Below are positions 32,746 to 43,960 of a DNA stretch of 64,000 bases, piece after piece. A model generated the notes under the pieces. It was not told the origin of the DNA. It did not search any database and worked only from the letters and a program-made list of their open reading frames with translations. Origin of the DNA: Microbacterium testaceum (lineage in GTDB: Bacteria > Actinomycetota > Actinomycetes > Actinomycetales > Microbacteriaceae); NCBI RefSeq assembly GCF_020781835.1, contig NZ_JAJGNJ010000011.1, positions 1-64,000 of the forward strand, written 5' to 3'. A program made the position numbers and the translations under genes. How positions within the stretch are numbered: the first letter of the stretch is position 1; each line of letters begins with the position of its first letter.

Positions 32746-33351
32746 TCAGCGCCCGTCGAGCCGCCCGCCGGACTCTCGCAGGTAACACGCGGCGCACATC
32801 GACTCGTACGTCACGTCGCCGGCGATCTGGGCCTCGTCGATGGCGACCTGGTCACCGTCGAAGACGAAGCGACCGCCGACCAGCCGCGCGTTGAACACCG
32901 CCTTCCGTCCGCAGCGGCAGATGGTCTTGAGCTCCTCCAGGCTGTGCGCGATCTCGAGCAGCCGCGCAGACCCCGGGAACGCCTCGGTACGGAAGTCCGT
33001 CCGGATGCCGTACGCGAGTACCGGGATGCCGTCGAGCACCGCGATGCGCAGGAGGTCGTCGACCTGCCCGGCGGTGAAGAACTGCGCCTCGTCGACGAGC
33101 AGGCACGCAACGGGTGCCTTACCGGCCGCGTCGTGGAAGACGGCACGGAGATCGTCGTCGGGACCGACGAGGAAGTCGACCGGTCGCGACACGCCCAGGC
33201 GGCTGTCGATCTGGTCCGCGCCCTTCGTGTCGATCGCGGGCTTGGCCAGCAGCACCCGCTGTCCGCGCTCCTCGTAGTTGTACGCCGCCTGCAGCAGGGC
33301 CGTGGACTTCCCGGAGTTCATCGCCCCGTAGCGGAAGTACAGTTTCGCCAC
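32746..33351 (-). CDS. tdk: Thymidine kinase (type II)
   Basis: A 201-residue enzyme phosphorylating thymidine. The P-loop is GAMNSGKST, Walker B is CLLVDEAQFF, the base-binding region is LAYGIRTDFRTEAFPGSARLLE, and the zinc ribbon cysteines are in CRCG and MCAACYL. GTG at 33351 is chosen because the family always begins right before the beta strand LYFRYG. A 7-bp gap separates it from the mqo stop. Confidence 0.95.
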   Translation of the reverse strand: MAKLYFRYGAMNSGKSTALLQAAYNYEERGQRVLLAKPAIDTKGADQIDSRLGVSRPVDFLVGPDDDLRAVFHDAAGKAPVACLLVDEAQFFTAGQVDDLLRIAVLDGIPVLAYGIRTDFRTEAFPGSARLLEIAHSLEELKTICRCGRKAVFNARLVGGRFVFDGDQVAIDEAQIAGDVTYESMCAACYLRESGGRLDGR

Positions 33352-33358
33352 GGGTGCC

Positions 33359-34831
33359 TCAGGCGTTGATGGCGAGCGCCCGAGCCGTGGCATCCAGCTC
33401 GGCACGCGCCGCCTCGGGACGGGTGTTGAGCGTCTCACCGTAGCTGGGGATGAGCTCTCGCAGACGCGGCTCCCATTCGGGCATGCGCTCGGGGAAGCAG
33501 GTCTTGATGAGCCCCAGCATGATCGACACCGCCGTCGAGGCGCCCGGCGAGGCGCCGAGCAGCCCGGCGATCGAGTGGTCGGCGGAGGTGACGACCTCGG
33601 TACCGAACTGCAGCACGCCGCCCTTGTCCTTGTCGCGCTTCATCACCTGCGCGCGCTGACCGGCGTCGAGGAGCTCCCAGTCCTCGGCCTTGGCCGTCGG
33701 CATGAACTCGCGCAGACTGTCGACCTTCTTCGCGTGAGTCTTCAGCAGCTCGCTGATGAGGTACTTGATGAGGCCGGGGTTGTCGACGGCGACCTTCAGC
33801 ATCGGGAGGAGGTTGTGCGGACGCACCTGGGTGACGATGTCGAGCATCGAGCCGTTCTTCAGGAACTTCGGGCTGAACGTCGCGAAGGGACCGAACAGCA
33901 GCGAGGTCTCACCGTCGACCACGCGGGTGTCGAGGTGCGGGACCGACATGGGCGGCGCGCCCACGGACGCCTGCGAGTACACCTTGGCCTTGTGCTGGGC
34001 GACGATCGCGGGGTTGGAGGTCTTCAGCCACTGCCCGCCGATCGGGAAGACGCCGTAGCCCTTGATCTCGTCGATGCGGGACCGCTGCAGAAGCTTCAGG
34101 GCCCACCCGCCGGCGCCGACGAAGACGAACTTCGCCGTGATCGTGCCGGGGGTGTGACCGATGGTGTGGCGGTACGTGACGTCCCAGCGTCCGTCCTTGC
34201 GCTTCTTGAGCTTCTTCACCTCGTGGTTGGTGACGACCTCGACGCCCTTCTCGCGCAGACCCGCGAAGAGCTGGCGCGTGAGCGAGCCGAAGTCGACGTC
34301 GGTGCCCGCGGGGACGCGGGTGGCGGCGAAGGGCTCGCCCTTGCGGCGCTTCTGCATGAGCAGCGGTGCCCACTGGTTGATGACACGCGAATCCTCGCTG
34401 TACTCGATGCCGGCGAACAGCGGCTGCTGCTTGAGCACCTCGTACCGCTTGCGGAGGTACGCGACATCCTTCTCACCACGCACGAACGTCATGTGCGGGG
34501 TGGGGTTGATGAAGGTCGACGGCTCGTCGAGAACCCCCTCGGCGACCAGCGAGGCCCAGAACTGACGGCTCTGCTGGAACTGCTCGTTGATCGTGACGGC
34601 CTTCGCCGGATCGAGCGGGCCGCCAGGGTTGTCCGGCATGTAGTTGAGCTCGCACAGGGCGGCGTGGCCGGTACCGGCGTTGTTCCAGGCGTTCGAGCTC
34701 TCCTGCGCGACATCGCTCAGTCGCTCCATCACCGCGATCTTCAGATCGGGCTGAAGATCCTTCAGCATCGTGCCGAGGGTGGCGGACATGATGCCGCCCC
34801 CGATGAGGAGAACGTCGACGTTTTCGGTCAC
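33359..34831 (-). CDS. mqo: Malate:quinone oxidoreductase
   Basis: A 490-residue FAD enzyme oxidising malate to oxaloacetate with quinone as acceptor. The FAD motif is LIGGGIMSATLG. MERLSDVAQESSNAWNNAGTGHAALCELNYMP is the strongly conserved Mqo stretch, and GKGG-type C-terminal segments are replaced by LLGASPGASTAVSIM. It starts with GTG (MTENVDVLLIGGG). It is membrane-peripheral in the TCA cycle. A long dyad lies about 30-70 bp upstream and is a possible operator. Confidence 0.95.
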   Translation of the reverse strand: MTENVDVLLIGGGIMSATLGTMLKDLQPDLKIAVMERLSDVAQESSNAWNNAGTGHAALCELNYMPDNPGGPLDPAKAVTINEQFQQSRQFWASLVAEGVLDEPSTFINPTPHMTFVRGEKDVAYLRKRYEVLKQQPLFAGIEYSEDSRVINQWAPLLMQKRRKGEPFAATRVPAGTDVDFGSLTRQLFAGLREKGVEVVTNHEVKKLKKRKDGRWDVTYRHTIGHTPGTITAKFVFVGAGGWALKLLQRSRIDEIKGYGVFPIGGQWLKTSNPAIVAQHKAKVYSQASVGAPPMSVPHLDTRVVDGETSLLFGPFATFSPKFLKNGSMLDIVTQVRPHNLLPMLKVAVDNPGLIKYLISELLKTHAKKVDSLREFMPTAKAEDWELLDAGQRAQVMKRDKDKGGVLQFGTEVVTSADHSIAGLLGASPGASTAVSIMLGLIKTCFPERMPEWEPRLRELIPSYGETLNTRPEAARAELDATARALAINA

Positions 34832-34858
34832 CCGTCGATTCTAGGTGGCGGGCGAAGG

Positions 34859-34899
34859 TGTCTCGACATCGAGAGATCGGTCGCTTCGATGTCGAGACA
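34859..34899. promoter_or_regulatory. 14-bp inverted repeat upstream of mqo
   Basis: TGTCTCGACATCGA (34859-34872) and TCGATGTCGAGACA (34886-34899) are perfect inverted arms with a 13-bp spacer. Each arm also carries the internally palindromic TCTCGACATCGAGA-type core. It lies just upstream of the mqo start. A second short palindrome, CGGCATCCGGATGCCG (34913-34928), follows. It could be an operator or a terminator for asd reading towards mqo. Confidence 0.55.
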
Positions 34900-34932
34900 A
34901 CGACGGCCCCTGCGGCATCCGGATGCCGATCC

Positions 34933-37472
<2,540 letters not shown>

Positions 37473-37650
37473 GAGGGGAACTCCGGGAGGAACGGGCGTC
37501 GGGATGCCACGACGGGGCGCTCGGATGCCACGCCCGAAGGTTCATCTTAGAGGCGCCCGCATGCCGCCGACGCCATGCGGTCCGCGGGACGCACGGTCCT
37601 GCGCGGTTAGGATCGTGGGGTTCCACCCTCTGCCCCTGGGAGCGCTGCGG

Positions 37651-39048
37651 ATGTCCCCCACCCCCGCTCGATGGCTGTCGTCGCTGCGGCGTCTGGTCCA
37701 CGCCGACGAGACCCTCGCGCCGGAGACCCAACTCCTCACGGTCATCGATGAGGGGCTGGCCACCCGGATCCTGGACCTCGCGATCCGCATCGGCGAGACG
37801 ATGCTCGTGGTCGGGGCGCCCGCCAACGAGGTGACGTTGACCATCGTCCGCGTGTGCGGAGCGTACGGTCTGGATCCGGTGCACGTCGACGTCACGTACA
37901 ACTCGATCACGATCGCGCACAGCCTGCCCGGGGCGGCGCACCCCACGACCCTGCTCCGCGTCGTCCGCGGCTCGGTGCCCGATCACGCCAAGCTGCAGCG
38001 GCTGCAGGCGCTGGTGAGCGAGATCACCGACGGTCTCGAACTCGAGGCCGCGATCACCCGATGCCGCGCGATCCGGCGCCTGCCGTTCCGGTACCGTCCG
38101 GCCGCCGTCGTCGGCGCCCAGGCGACGCTGGCCCTGGGTGTCGCGATCATGTTCGGCGCGAACTGGCTGGCGCTCATCCTCTCGTTCGTCGCCGCGGCCC
38201 TTGCCGCCACGACCCAGTACCTCCTCGCCCGGGTGCGCGTGCCGTACTTCTTCGCGCAGATCGCCGGAGGCTTCGTGATCACCGTCGTCGCGGCGCTCTC
38301 CCCCCTGTTGCGCTACACCGGGCTCGACGCGGCCGCGGCGATCCGGCCCTCGGTGATCGTGGCATCCGGGATCGTGCTGATGCTCGCCGGACTCACCGTG
38401 GTCGGGGCGGCCCAGGATGCCATCGACGGCTTCGCGCTCACCGCGACCGGGCGCATCCTCGAGCTGACGACGCAGACGCTCGGCGTCGTGCTGGGCATCC
38501 TCGCGGGCCTGGAGACCGTGCGCGTTCTGGGCCTCGGGATGTCGCCGCCGTCGACGGCGCTCCCGCTCGGCCCGCTGCCCGTGCAGTTCGTCGGCGCCGC
38601 GGTCATCGCGGTCGCCGTGGCGATCTACAACGGTGCGGGCGCCCGCATCGTGCTCGTGAGCGCGGGGCTCAGCATCATCGCGTGGCTCGGGTACATCGCC
38701 GCCTCGGGCGTGGGGTTCGAGGTGGCCGCCGCGAGCGGCGTCGGCGCGTTCGTCGCGAGCTTCATCGGCGTCGTGGTGGCCTACCGCCTGCATGTGCCGT
38801 CGGTGGCGATCACGACCGCCGCGATCCTGCCCATGGTGCCGGGAGCGGCGGTGTTCCGCGGACTCCTCGGCATCGTGGAGTCCGGCGACGACGCCGCGGT
38901 GTTGATGACCGGCGTCACGACCCTCGCGGGCGCGGCGACCATCGGTATCGCCCTGGCCGTGGGCGCCTCGCTCGGCATCTACCTCGGGCAGCCGGTGCGC
39001 GCGACGCTGTCGAGCGTGGTGCGTGCTCGGGCTCGGGCGCGGCGGTAG
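37651..39048 (+). CDS. thrE: Threonine/serine exporter (ThrE family)
   Basis: A 465-residue membrane protein. The N-terminal cytoplasmic domain (about 30-145) shows LAIRIGETMLVVGAPANEVTLTIVRVCGAYGLDPVHVDVTYNSITI, the hallmark of the ThrE/YjjP family. About ten hydrophobic helices follow, including the second-half domain around VTTAAILPMVPGAAVFRGLLGIV (as seen at 815-885 bp before the end). GGGAG precedes the ATG. Its divergent partner is lysC, so synthesis and export of aspartate-family amino acids may be co-regulated. Confidence 0.9.
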   Translation: MSPTPARWLSSLRRLVHADETLAPETQLLTVIDEGLATRILDLAIRIGETMLVVGAPANEVTLTIVRVCGAYGLDPVHVDVTYNSITIAHSLPGAAHPTTLLRVVRGSVPDHAKLQRLQALVSEITDGLELEAAITRCRAIRRLPFRYRPAAVVGAQATLALGVAIMFGANWLALILSFVAAALAATTQYLLARVRVPYFFAQIAGGFVITVVAALSPLLRYTGLDAAAAIRPSVIVASGIVLMLAGLTVVGAAQDAIDGFALTATGRILELTTQTLGVVLGILAGLETVRVLGLGMSPPSTALPLGPLPVQFVGAAVIAVAVAIYNGAGARIVLVSAGLSIIAWLGYIAASGVGFEVAAASGVGAFVASFIGVVVAYRLHVPSVAITTAAILPMVPGAAVFRGLLGIVESGDDAAVLMTGVTTLAGAATIGIALAVGASLGIYLGQPVRATLSSVVRARARARR

Positions 39049-39055
39049 CGCCGGT

Positions 39056-41035
39056 TCAGCGGGCGATGAGCGTCAGGGTCAGCGTCGAGCGGTAGGAGCC
39101 GATGGGGGTGTCCTTCGGGACACGCAGGCTCAGCGCGGCGTCCAGGGTCGCTCCCGCCAGCGCCGTCGACGTGCCCGGCTCACCCGTTGCCAGCACCGCG
39201 GGGTAGACCGCCGCGCCGGCCTCCTGCGCGTCCGAGAACGCCACGCCCGAGGGGAGAGTGACCTGTTCCGGGGCGTAACCCAGGGCCGAAGCGGGGAACG
39301 TCGTCGTCGGGTCGGCCGCGGAGACGAAGTCGGCGACGGCGATCTGCAGGCTCCACCCCGAGAGCGTCTCTCGATCGTCGGTGATGGTGAAACGACCCAG
39401 CGCCCGAGCGGCCGAGGTCACCTCGCGCCGGAGGTCGCCGAAGTCGACCACGGTCGCCGCTGGAGCGGACAGTTGGAACAGGCCCGATGCCGTGACCGTC
39501 GCGACCAGGTCTCCGGTCGTCCGCTGCGGGAACCCCGCCGCGGGGATCGTCACGGCATTCCAGGCCGCGACGGTGCCGTCGCTCTGAGCGAGGTACACCG
39601 GCACGACGGTGCCCGGCGTCGCCGTGGGCGGCAGGGTCACGACGGCGACACCCGTGGCATCCAGGGTCGTCTGTCCCAGCGTGGTGGTCGGGGTGAAGGT
39701 CCCCGCGCGCAGCGTCGCACCGGCCCACGTCGGCCCCGCATCCAGCCGCGCGCGGGGACCACCGTCGACGAGGGTGATCGTCATCGTGCGCCGGGCCTCG
39801 GTCAGGTCGCCGAGAGCGACGACGCCGGCGCGCTTGTCGGCTGTCGGTGGCATCGGGGCGGTGCGCAGAAGGACGGTGTCGGAGTCCGTGTCGCCGGAGG
39901 CGAACGTCGGGTTCGCGCAGCTGCTCAGATCGACCGGCCCGGACGCGCCGGGAATGTCGGCGACCCGCGCGGCCGCGTTCCGAACGAGCGGAAGGGGAAG
40001 GGCCGCGTACCCGAGGCCGGGGGCGCGCTGCTGACCGGCGCACAGCGCGTACGCGAGGAAGCGGGCGAGCGATCGGCCCTTCTCCGCCGTGAAGATCCGG
40101 GTGGTCTGCGTCGGCACGACCGTGTACGACACCGTCGGGAGCGGATAGGCACGCGGATCCGTGCTGCGGCCGGCGGCGGCGAGATCGAGCGATCCGTCCG
40201 CGCGGATCTGAGCGTCCTGCAGGGCGATGGACACCGCTGCCGGCGTCGGCGCGACGAAGTAACCCGCGTCGTTGAGGACCTTGGCGACCGGGAACCCGGT
40301 CGCCATCGCGTACGCGTTCTCCACGTACGTGATGGCGCCTTCGCCGTAGCTCTGGCTCACGAACCCGGCGACCCCGAGCGAGCCGCTCTGACCGGTGAAC
40401 GGCGGGGCGACCGGTGGAAACTGCGAACTCGCCCCCTTCGTCCAGACCTCGGGGTAGCGATCGGCCATCCAGGACGTCAGCTGCAGCGAGGTCGCGCTGG
40501 CGTCCGCGCGGTAGACGGGGGTGATGGCGCGGTCGGGCAACGCCACCCCCGGGTTGTCGGCCCGGATCGCCGGATCGTTCCACCGGGTGATCGCGCCGGA
40601 GAAGATCCCCGCTACGACCTCACCGGGCAGGCGGAGGTCGGTGACCCGCTCGCCGTCGATCCGGAGGTTGTACATCAGCGCCAGACCGCCGCCCACGGTC
40701 GGAACGTAGGCGAACGACGACGTGGGCGTCTCGGGCAGCGACCCGTCCTCGGGTGCGGTCTGGAACGGGATGTCGGTGACGGCGAAGTCGACGGTCTGGT
40801 CGATGAAGTCGCGGCGACCGGCCGTCGACCCGCTGCCGGCGTAGTAGACGGTCAGGCCGTCGAGCTCGGCGACGTCGCGACGCCACTGTTCGACGGCGTT
40901 CTGCGCCCAGGTCGACCCCGAGCCGCTGAGGGGGGCGTACGCATCGACGGCCGCCCACGACCCGGGGCCCGGGAGGACGACCGTGGCCACCGCAGCCGCC
41001 ACGGCGAAAGCGAACGGGCGGCGCATCCGGCGCAT
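39056..41035 (-). CDS. PstS-like phosphate-binding protein fused to a C-terminal WxL-like domain
   Basis: A 659-residue secreted protein. Signal peptide about 1-29 (ends SWAA-VD). The PstS-like module (about 32-385) has SGSGSTW (37-43), TDIPF with D88, and the anion-loop YRADASATS (R176, S180 and T182 kept, glycine replaced by A181). An Ig-like region follows (about 410-520). The C-terminal domain is WxL-like: W561-S-L563 in LSGWSLQIAVADF and, near the end, Y648 in GSYRSTLTLTL. In Firmicutes, WxL domains attach proteins non-covalently to peptidoglycan. The ATG shares a base with the pstB stop. I know of no described protein with this domain pair. Confidence 0.75.
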   Translation of the reverse strand: MRRMRRPFAFAVAAAVATVVLPGPGSWAAVDAYAPLSGSGSTWAQNAVEQWRRDVAELDGLTVYYAGSGSTAGRRDFIDQTVDFAVTDIPFQTAPEDGSLPETPTSSFAYVPTVGGGLALMYNLRIDGERVTDLRLPGEVVAGIFSGAITRWNDPAIRADNPGVALPDRAITPVYRADASATSLQLTSWMADRYPEVWTKGASSQFPPVAPPFTGQSGSLGVAGFVSQSYGEGAITYVENAYAMATGFPVAKVLNDAGYFVAPTPAAVSIALQDAQIRADGSLDLAAAGRSTDPRAYPLPTVSYTVVPTQTTRIFTAEKGRSLARFLAYALCAGQQRAPGLGYAALPLPLVRNAAARVADIPGASGPVDLSSCANPTFASGDTDSDTVLLRTAPMPPTADKRAGVVALGDLTEARRTMTITLVDGGPRARLDAGPTWAGATLRAGTFTPTTTLGQTTLDATGVAVVTLPPTATPGTVVPVYLAQSDGTVAAWNAVTIPAAGFPQRTTGDLVATVTASGLFQLSAPAATVVDFGDLRREVTSAARALGRFTITDDRETLSGWSLQIAVADFVSAADPTTTFPASALGYAPEQVTLPSGVAFSDAQEAGAAVYPAVLATGEPGTSTALAGATLDAALSLRVPKDTPIGSYRSTLTLTLIAR

Positions 41036-42243
41036 CACCCGAATCGCCCGTTCACGTAGTCGTACGTGCGGGGGTCGATCGGCGAGTCGAACATCGCCTC
41101 GGTGTCGCCGTGCTCGACGATGTGGCCCGGCTGCCCCTGGGATGCCAGGAAGAACGCGCACTGCTGGGAGACCCGCTGCGCCTGCTGCATGTTGTGCGTG
41201 ACGATGACGATCGTGAGTTCCTTCTGCAGCTCCCCCATCGTCTCCTCGATGACACGGGTCGACGTCGGATCCAGCGCGGAACAGGGCTCGTCCATCAGCA
41301 GCACCCGAGGCTTGATCGCGAGCGACCGGGCGATGCACAGACGCTGCTGCTGTCCACCGGAGAGACCGCCGCCGGGCGCGCGCAGACGGTCCTTGACCTC
41401 TTTCCACAGCCCCGCCGAGGTCAGCGAGCGCTCCACGAGGTCGTCCTTCTCGTCGCGCGAGGCGCGGGTGCCGGTGAGTTTCAGCCCGGCGATGACGTTG
41501 TCGTAGATCGACATGGCCGGGAACGGATTGGGCTTCTGGAACACCATGCCGATGTTCTTCCGCGCGTCGATCAGCCGATGGGAGGGGTCGTAGATGTCGT
41601 CGCCGTCCAGCCGCACCTCGCCGGCGAGCGACGCCGACGGGACGAGCTCGTGCATGCGGTTGAGGATGCGCAGGAACGTGGACTTGCCGCACCCCGACGG
41701 GCCGATGAGGGCGGTGACCTGCCCGCGAGGCATCGTCAACGACACGTCCAGGAGCACCTGGTGATCCCCGAACCAGGCCGAGATCGACCGCGCGTCGAGC
41801 TCGGACAGCGTGGCGGGATCCGTCACCGGCTGAGCGAAGGATGCGGGCTCGTCCGCGCCGGCCACCAGCACCGGCGCGACGACGGTCGCCTGGGCGCCGT
41901 GGACGGCGTCGCCCGGTTCTCCCGGCGCCGGGATGACACTCGTGACCTCATCGGCACCGGCGGTGGGGACGGCGGGCGCCTCGCGGCGGCCGAACACGCC
42001 CCCTCGACGCGAGCGCCGGTGCACGATGCCGAGGCTCGCGCGCGTGGCATCCGGTGTCGGTCCCGCCGCGGAGTCCGAGGACGCACCGGGGGTGGCATCG
42101 CCCACGGGGGCGGACTCGAACACGACCTCGTCGAGGACGCGCACATCGTCGGCGCGGAGGACATCGGTCATGAAGGGGTCGTCGGGGTCGTCGCCGGGGT
42201 GGGCAGCGCGGTCCTCGCGGTCGAAATCGCGGCGATCGGTCAT
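41035..42243 (-). CDS. pstB: Phosphate ABC transporter ATPase PstB with a long N-terminal extension
   Basis: A 402-residue protein. The ABC domain occupies the last 250 residues: Walker [11 protein letters not shown]-loop [16 protein letters not shown] (the strict PstB signature), [16 protein letters not shown], Walker [16 protein letters not shown], and the H-loop VTHNMQQAQ. The first 150 residues are an acidic/proline-alanine-rich extension with [13 protein letters not shown] in the middle, absent from normal 250-260 residue PstB. GAAGG lies seven bases before the ATG. It sits 11.5 kb from pstC/pstA, between a sortase-like gene and the PstS-WxL gene. Confidence 0.92.
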   Translation of the reverse strand: MTDRRDFDREDRAAHPGDDPDDPFMTDVLRADDVRVLDEVVFESAPVGDATPGASSDSAAGPTPDATRASLGIVHRRSRRGGVFGRREAPAVPTAGADEVTSVIPAPGEPGDAVHGAQATVVAPVLVAGADEPASFAQPVTDPATLSELDARSISAWFGDHQVLLDVSLTMPRGQVTALIGPSGCGKSTFLRILNRMHELVPSASLAGEVRLDGDDIYDPSHRLIDARKNIGMVFQKPNPFPAMSIYDNVIAGLKLTGTRASRDEKDDLVERSLTSAGLWKEVKDRLRAPGGGLSGGQQQRLCIARSLAIKPRVLLMDEPCSALDPTSTRVIEETMGELQKELTIVIVTHNMQQAQRVSQQCAFFLASQGQPGHIVEHGDTEAMFDSPIDPRTYDYVNGRFG

Positions 42244-42257
42244 GTCGGGCCTTCGGG

Positions 42258-43190
42258 TCAGAGGAGATTGGGAAGGAGGCGGATGAGCTGGTCGGAGACG
42301 AACACGCTCGCCAGCAGGAGAACCGGGGCGAAGACGATCCACGTCTTCTGCCAGCCGACCCGTCGGTAGGACCAGACCGCGACGAACTCGGCGACCACCA
42401 GGAACTGGAGGGCGAACACGAGCGCCCAGACCGTGGTCATGTCGGTGGCCATCGCCTGCGCCTGCGGGGGCAGCGCCATCGTGGTGGTCTGCCGCGCGCC
42501 GCGGGGCTGTGCGTCGCCGGTGAGGGTGGCATCCACGTAGGCGATCCCCGTCGGGAGGTAGGGCGTCCCGCGCGCTGTGGTCAGGATGAGGCGACTCTCG
42601 TCTCGAGCGGGTGCCGGCGGTGTCGGGTCGCCCGCATAGCGGACGCCGAGGACCTCGAAGACCTGCTCCCCCTGCCCCGTCCGCACCGTGAACGTCTCGC
42701 CCGGCTGCAGCGATTGCAGGCGTCCGAACGGCCCGCCGAACGCCGCCGCACGTCCCATGACGACGCTCACGCCGGCCTGGCCGGGCAGAACGGTGTCGCG
42801 ACGATGTCCCGGTCCCTGCATGAGCTGGCTCGACGACGTGCCTTCGACGATGACCTCCTCGACGCCGAGCTGCGGGATCGACAGGATGCCGACGGGCGCG
42901 CCGTCGGCGAGCAGGTGGTTGTCGAAGTCGCCCTCGCTGACCGGGGCGGTGCCGGCCGCCAGTTGCGCACGGTAGGTGTCGCGCAGCTGCTGCTGGGACG
43001 CCAAGTGCATGACGTGGCTGACGACGAGGACGTTCAGCAGGAAGGCGAGGACCAGGACGGCGAGCGACGCCGCCGCCCCGCGCGCGAACACCTGCGCGGG
43101 ACCCAGCGGAGCGTACGCCGGGCGGCGCCGGGGCGCCCGACGCGGAGGCGGGGGCGGCGCGGCGGGGGCGGGTCGTTCGTCGATCGTCAT
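42258..43190 (-). CDS. Sortase-fold membrane protein without catalytic Cys and His (pseudosortase)
   Basis: A 310-residue protein with a proline-rich N-terminus, a TM helix (about 40-60), a sortase-like beta-barrel (about 95-225) and two C-terminal TM helices (about 252-272, 282-305). The fold signature is clear: [64 protein letters not shown]. But where sortases have His (GHR before FG.PF) there is R147, and where TLxTC has Cys there is A206. So transpeptidation is not expected. It may be a scaffold or ligand-binding member. The ATG overlaps the upstream gene; a 14-bp gap separates it from pstB. Confidence 0.8.
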   Translation of the reverse strand: MTIDERPAPAAPPPPPRRAPRRRPAYAPLGPAQVFARGAAASLAVLVLAFLLNVLVVSHVMHLASQQQLRDTYRAQLAAGTAPVSEGDFDNHLLADGAPVGILSIPQLGVEEVIVEGTSSSQLMQGPGHRRDTVLPGQAGVSVVMGRAAAFGGPFGRLQSLQPGETFTVRTGQGEQVFEVLGVRYAGDPTPPAPARDESRLILTTARGTPYLPTGIAYVDATLTGDAQPRGARQTTTMALPPQAQAMATDMTTVWALVFALQFLVVAEFVAVWSYRRVGWQKTWIVFAPVLLLASVFVSDQLIRLLPNLL

Positions 43191-43960
43191 GCCGCGGCCG
43201 CCGAGGCGGGAACCGGCGCCAGGACCGAGCGGATCACGCGAACGAGCACGACGGCGAGCACCAGCAGCACCGCGATGAGGGCGAGCAGCCACGGGAACAG
43301 GATCACCAGCGCGTCGCGTGTCACCGGTGTCAGCGCCGTTCCCCCGACGGAGGCGGGGGGTGTGAGCGTCGCGTGCGCCGACAGCAGGGTCCACTGACCG
43401 CCATGGTGCAGGTCGACCGAGACGACCCGGCTCTCCCCCGGCTGCAGGCCGGCGACCGGGACGTTCTCGACGGTGTCGAGCCGGTTGCCGAAGACCGCTC
43501 CGTCCATCCAGAACGTCGCCGTCGCGTCGATCGCGCTCTCGGACGCGTTGCGCACCGTGAACCAGAGGGAGACCGTCCCCTCGCCGGGATCGAGCATGGG
43601 AGTGGCGGACGCGTTGACGCCCCCCACATACAGCATGCCGGCGACGTTCACTTCATCGGTCGCGCTGCCGGAGCCGGCGGGCGCTCCGGCCCCGCCGCCG
43701 ACACCGACAGCCGGACCGACGCCCGAGCCGCCGGTCGACGGGGAGCCGCCCGAACGGCCGGCCACCGGCACGACGGTCGTCGGCGAGGCGCTGCTTCCCG
43801 GGGTGGGAGCCGGCGTCGGAGAGGGCGTGCTGCCGTCGGTGACGTTGACGCTCAGCGGCGTGCCGACCGGTGCGTCTTCCGCTCCGGCCGACAGCGCCGG
43901 GAACAGGGTGGCCAGGACGACGGCCGTCACCCCGAGCGCGGCGCCGACGCGTCTGCTCAT
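43187..43960 (-). CDS. Small membrane-anchored surface protein of the pst/WxL locus
   Basis: A 257-residue protein: Sec signal (about 1-27, ends SAGA-ED), a Pro/Thr/Ser/Gly-rich stretch (about 38-100, with repeated TP and GG), one Ig-like beta domain (about 105-210: [44 protein letters not shown]), and a C-terminal TM helix with a short basic tail ([26 protein letters not shown]). Coupled on both sides by ATGA overlaps. I do not recognise a named family. The overlaps tie it to the DUF916-like and pseudosortase proteins. Confidence 0.75.
   Translation of the reverse strand: MSRRVGAALGVTAVVLATLFPALSAGAEDAPVGTPLSVNVTDGSTPSPTPAPTPGSSASPTTVVPVAGRSGGSPSTGGSGVGPAVGVGGGAGAPAGSGSATDEVNVAGMLYVGGVNASATPMLDPGEGTVSLWFTVRNASESAIDATATFWMDGAVFGNRLDTVENVPVAGLQPGESRVVSVDLHHGGQWTLLSAHATLTPPASVGGTALTPVTRDALVILFPWLLALIAVLLVLAVVLVRVIRSVLAPVPASAAAA

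Noticed and set aside
42258..43190. Active class E sortase for the LAVTG protein
   Set aside because: The catalytic Cys and His positions hold Ala and Arg, so it cannot perform the reaction.
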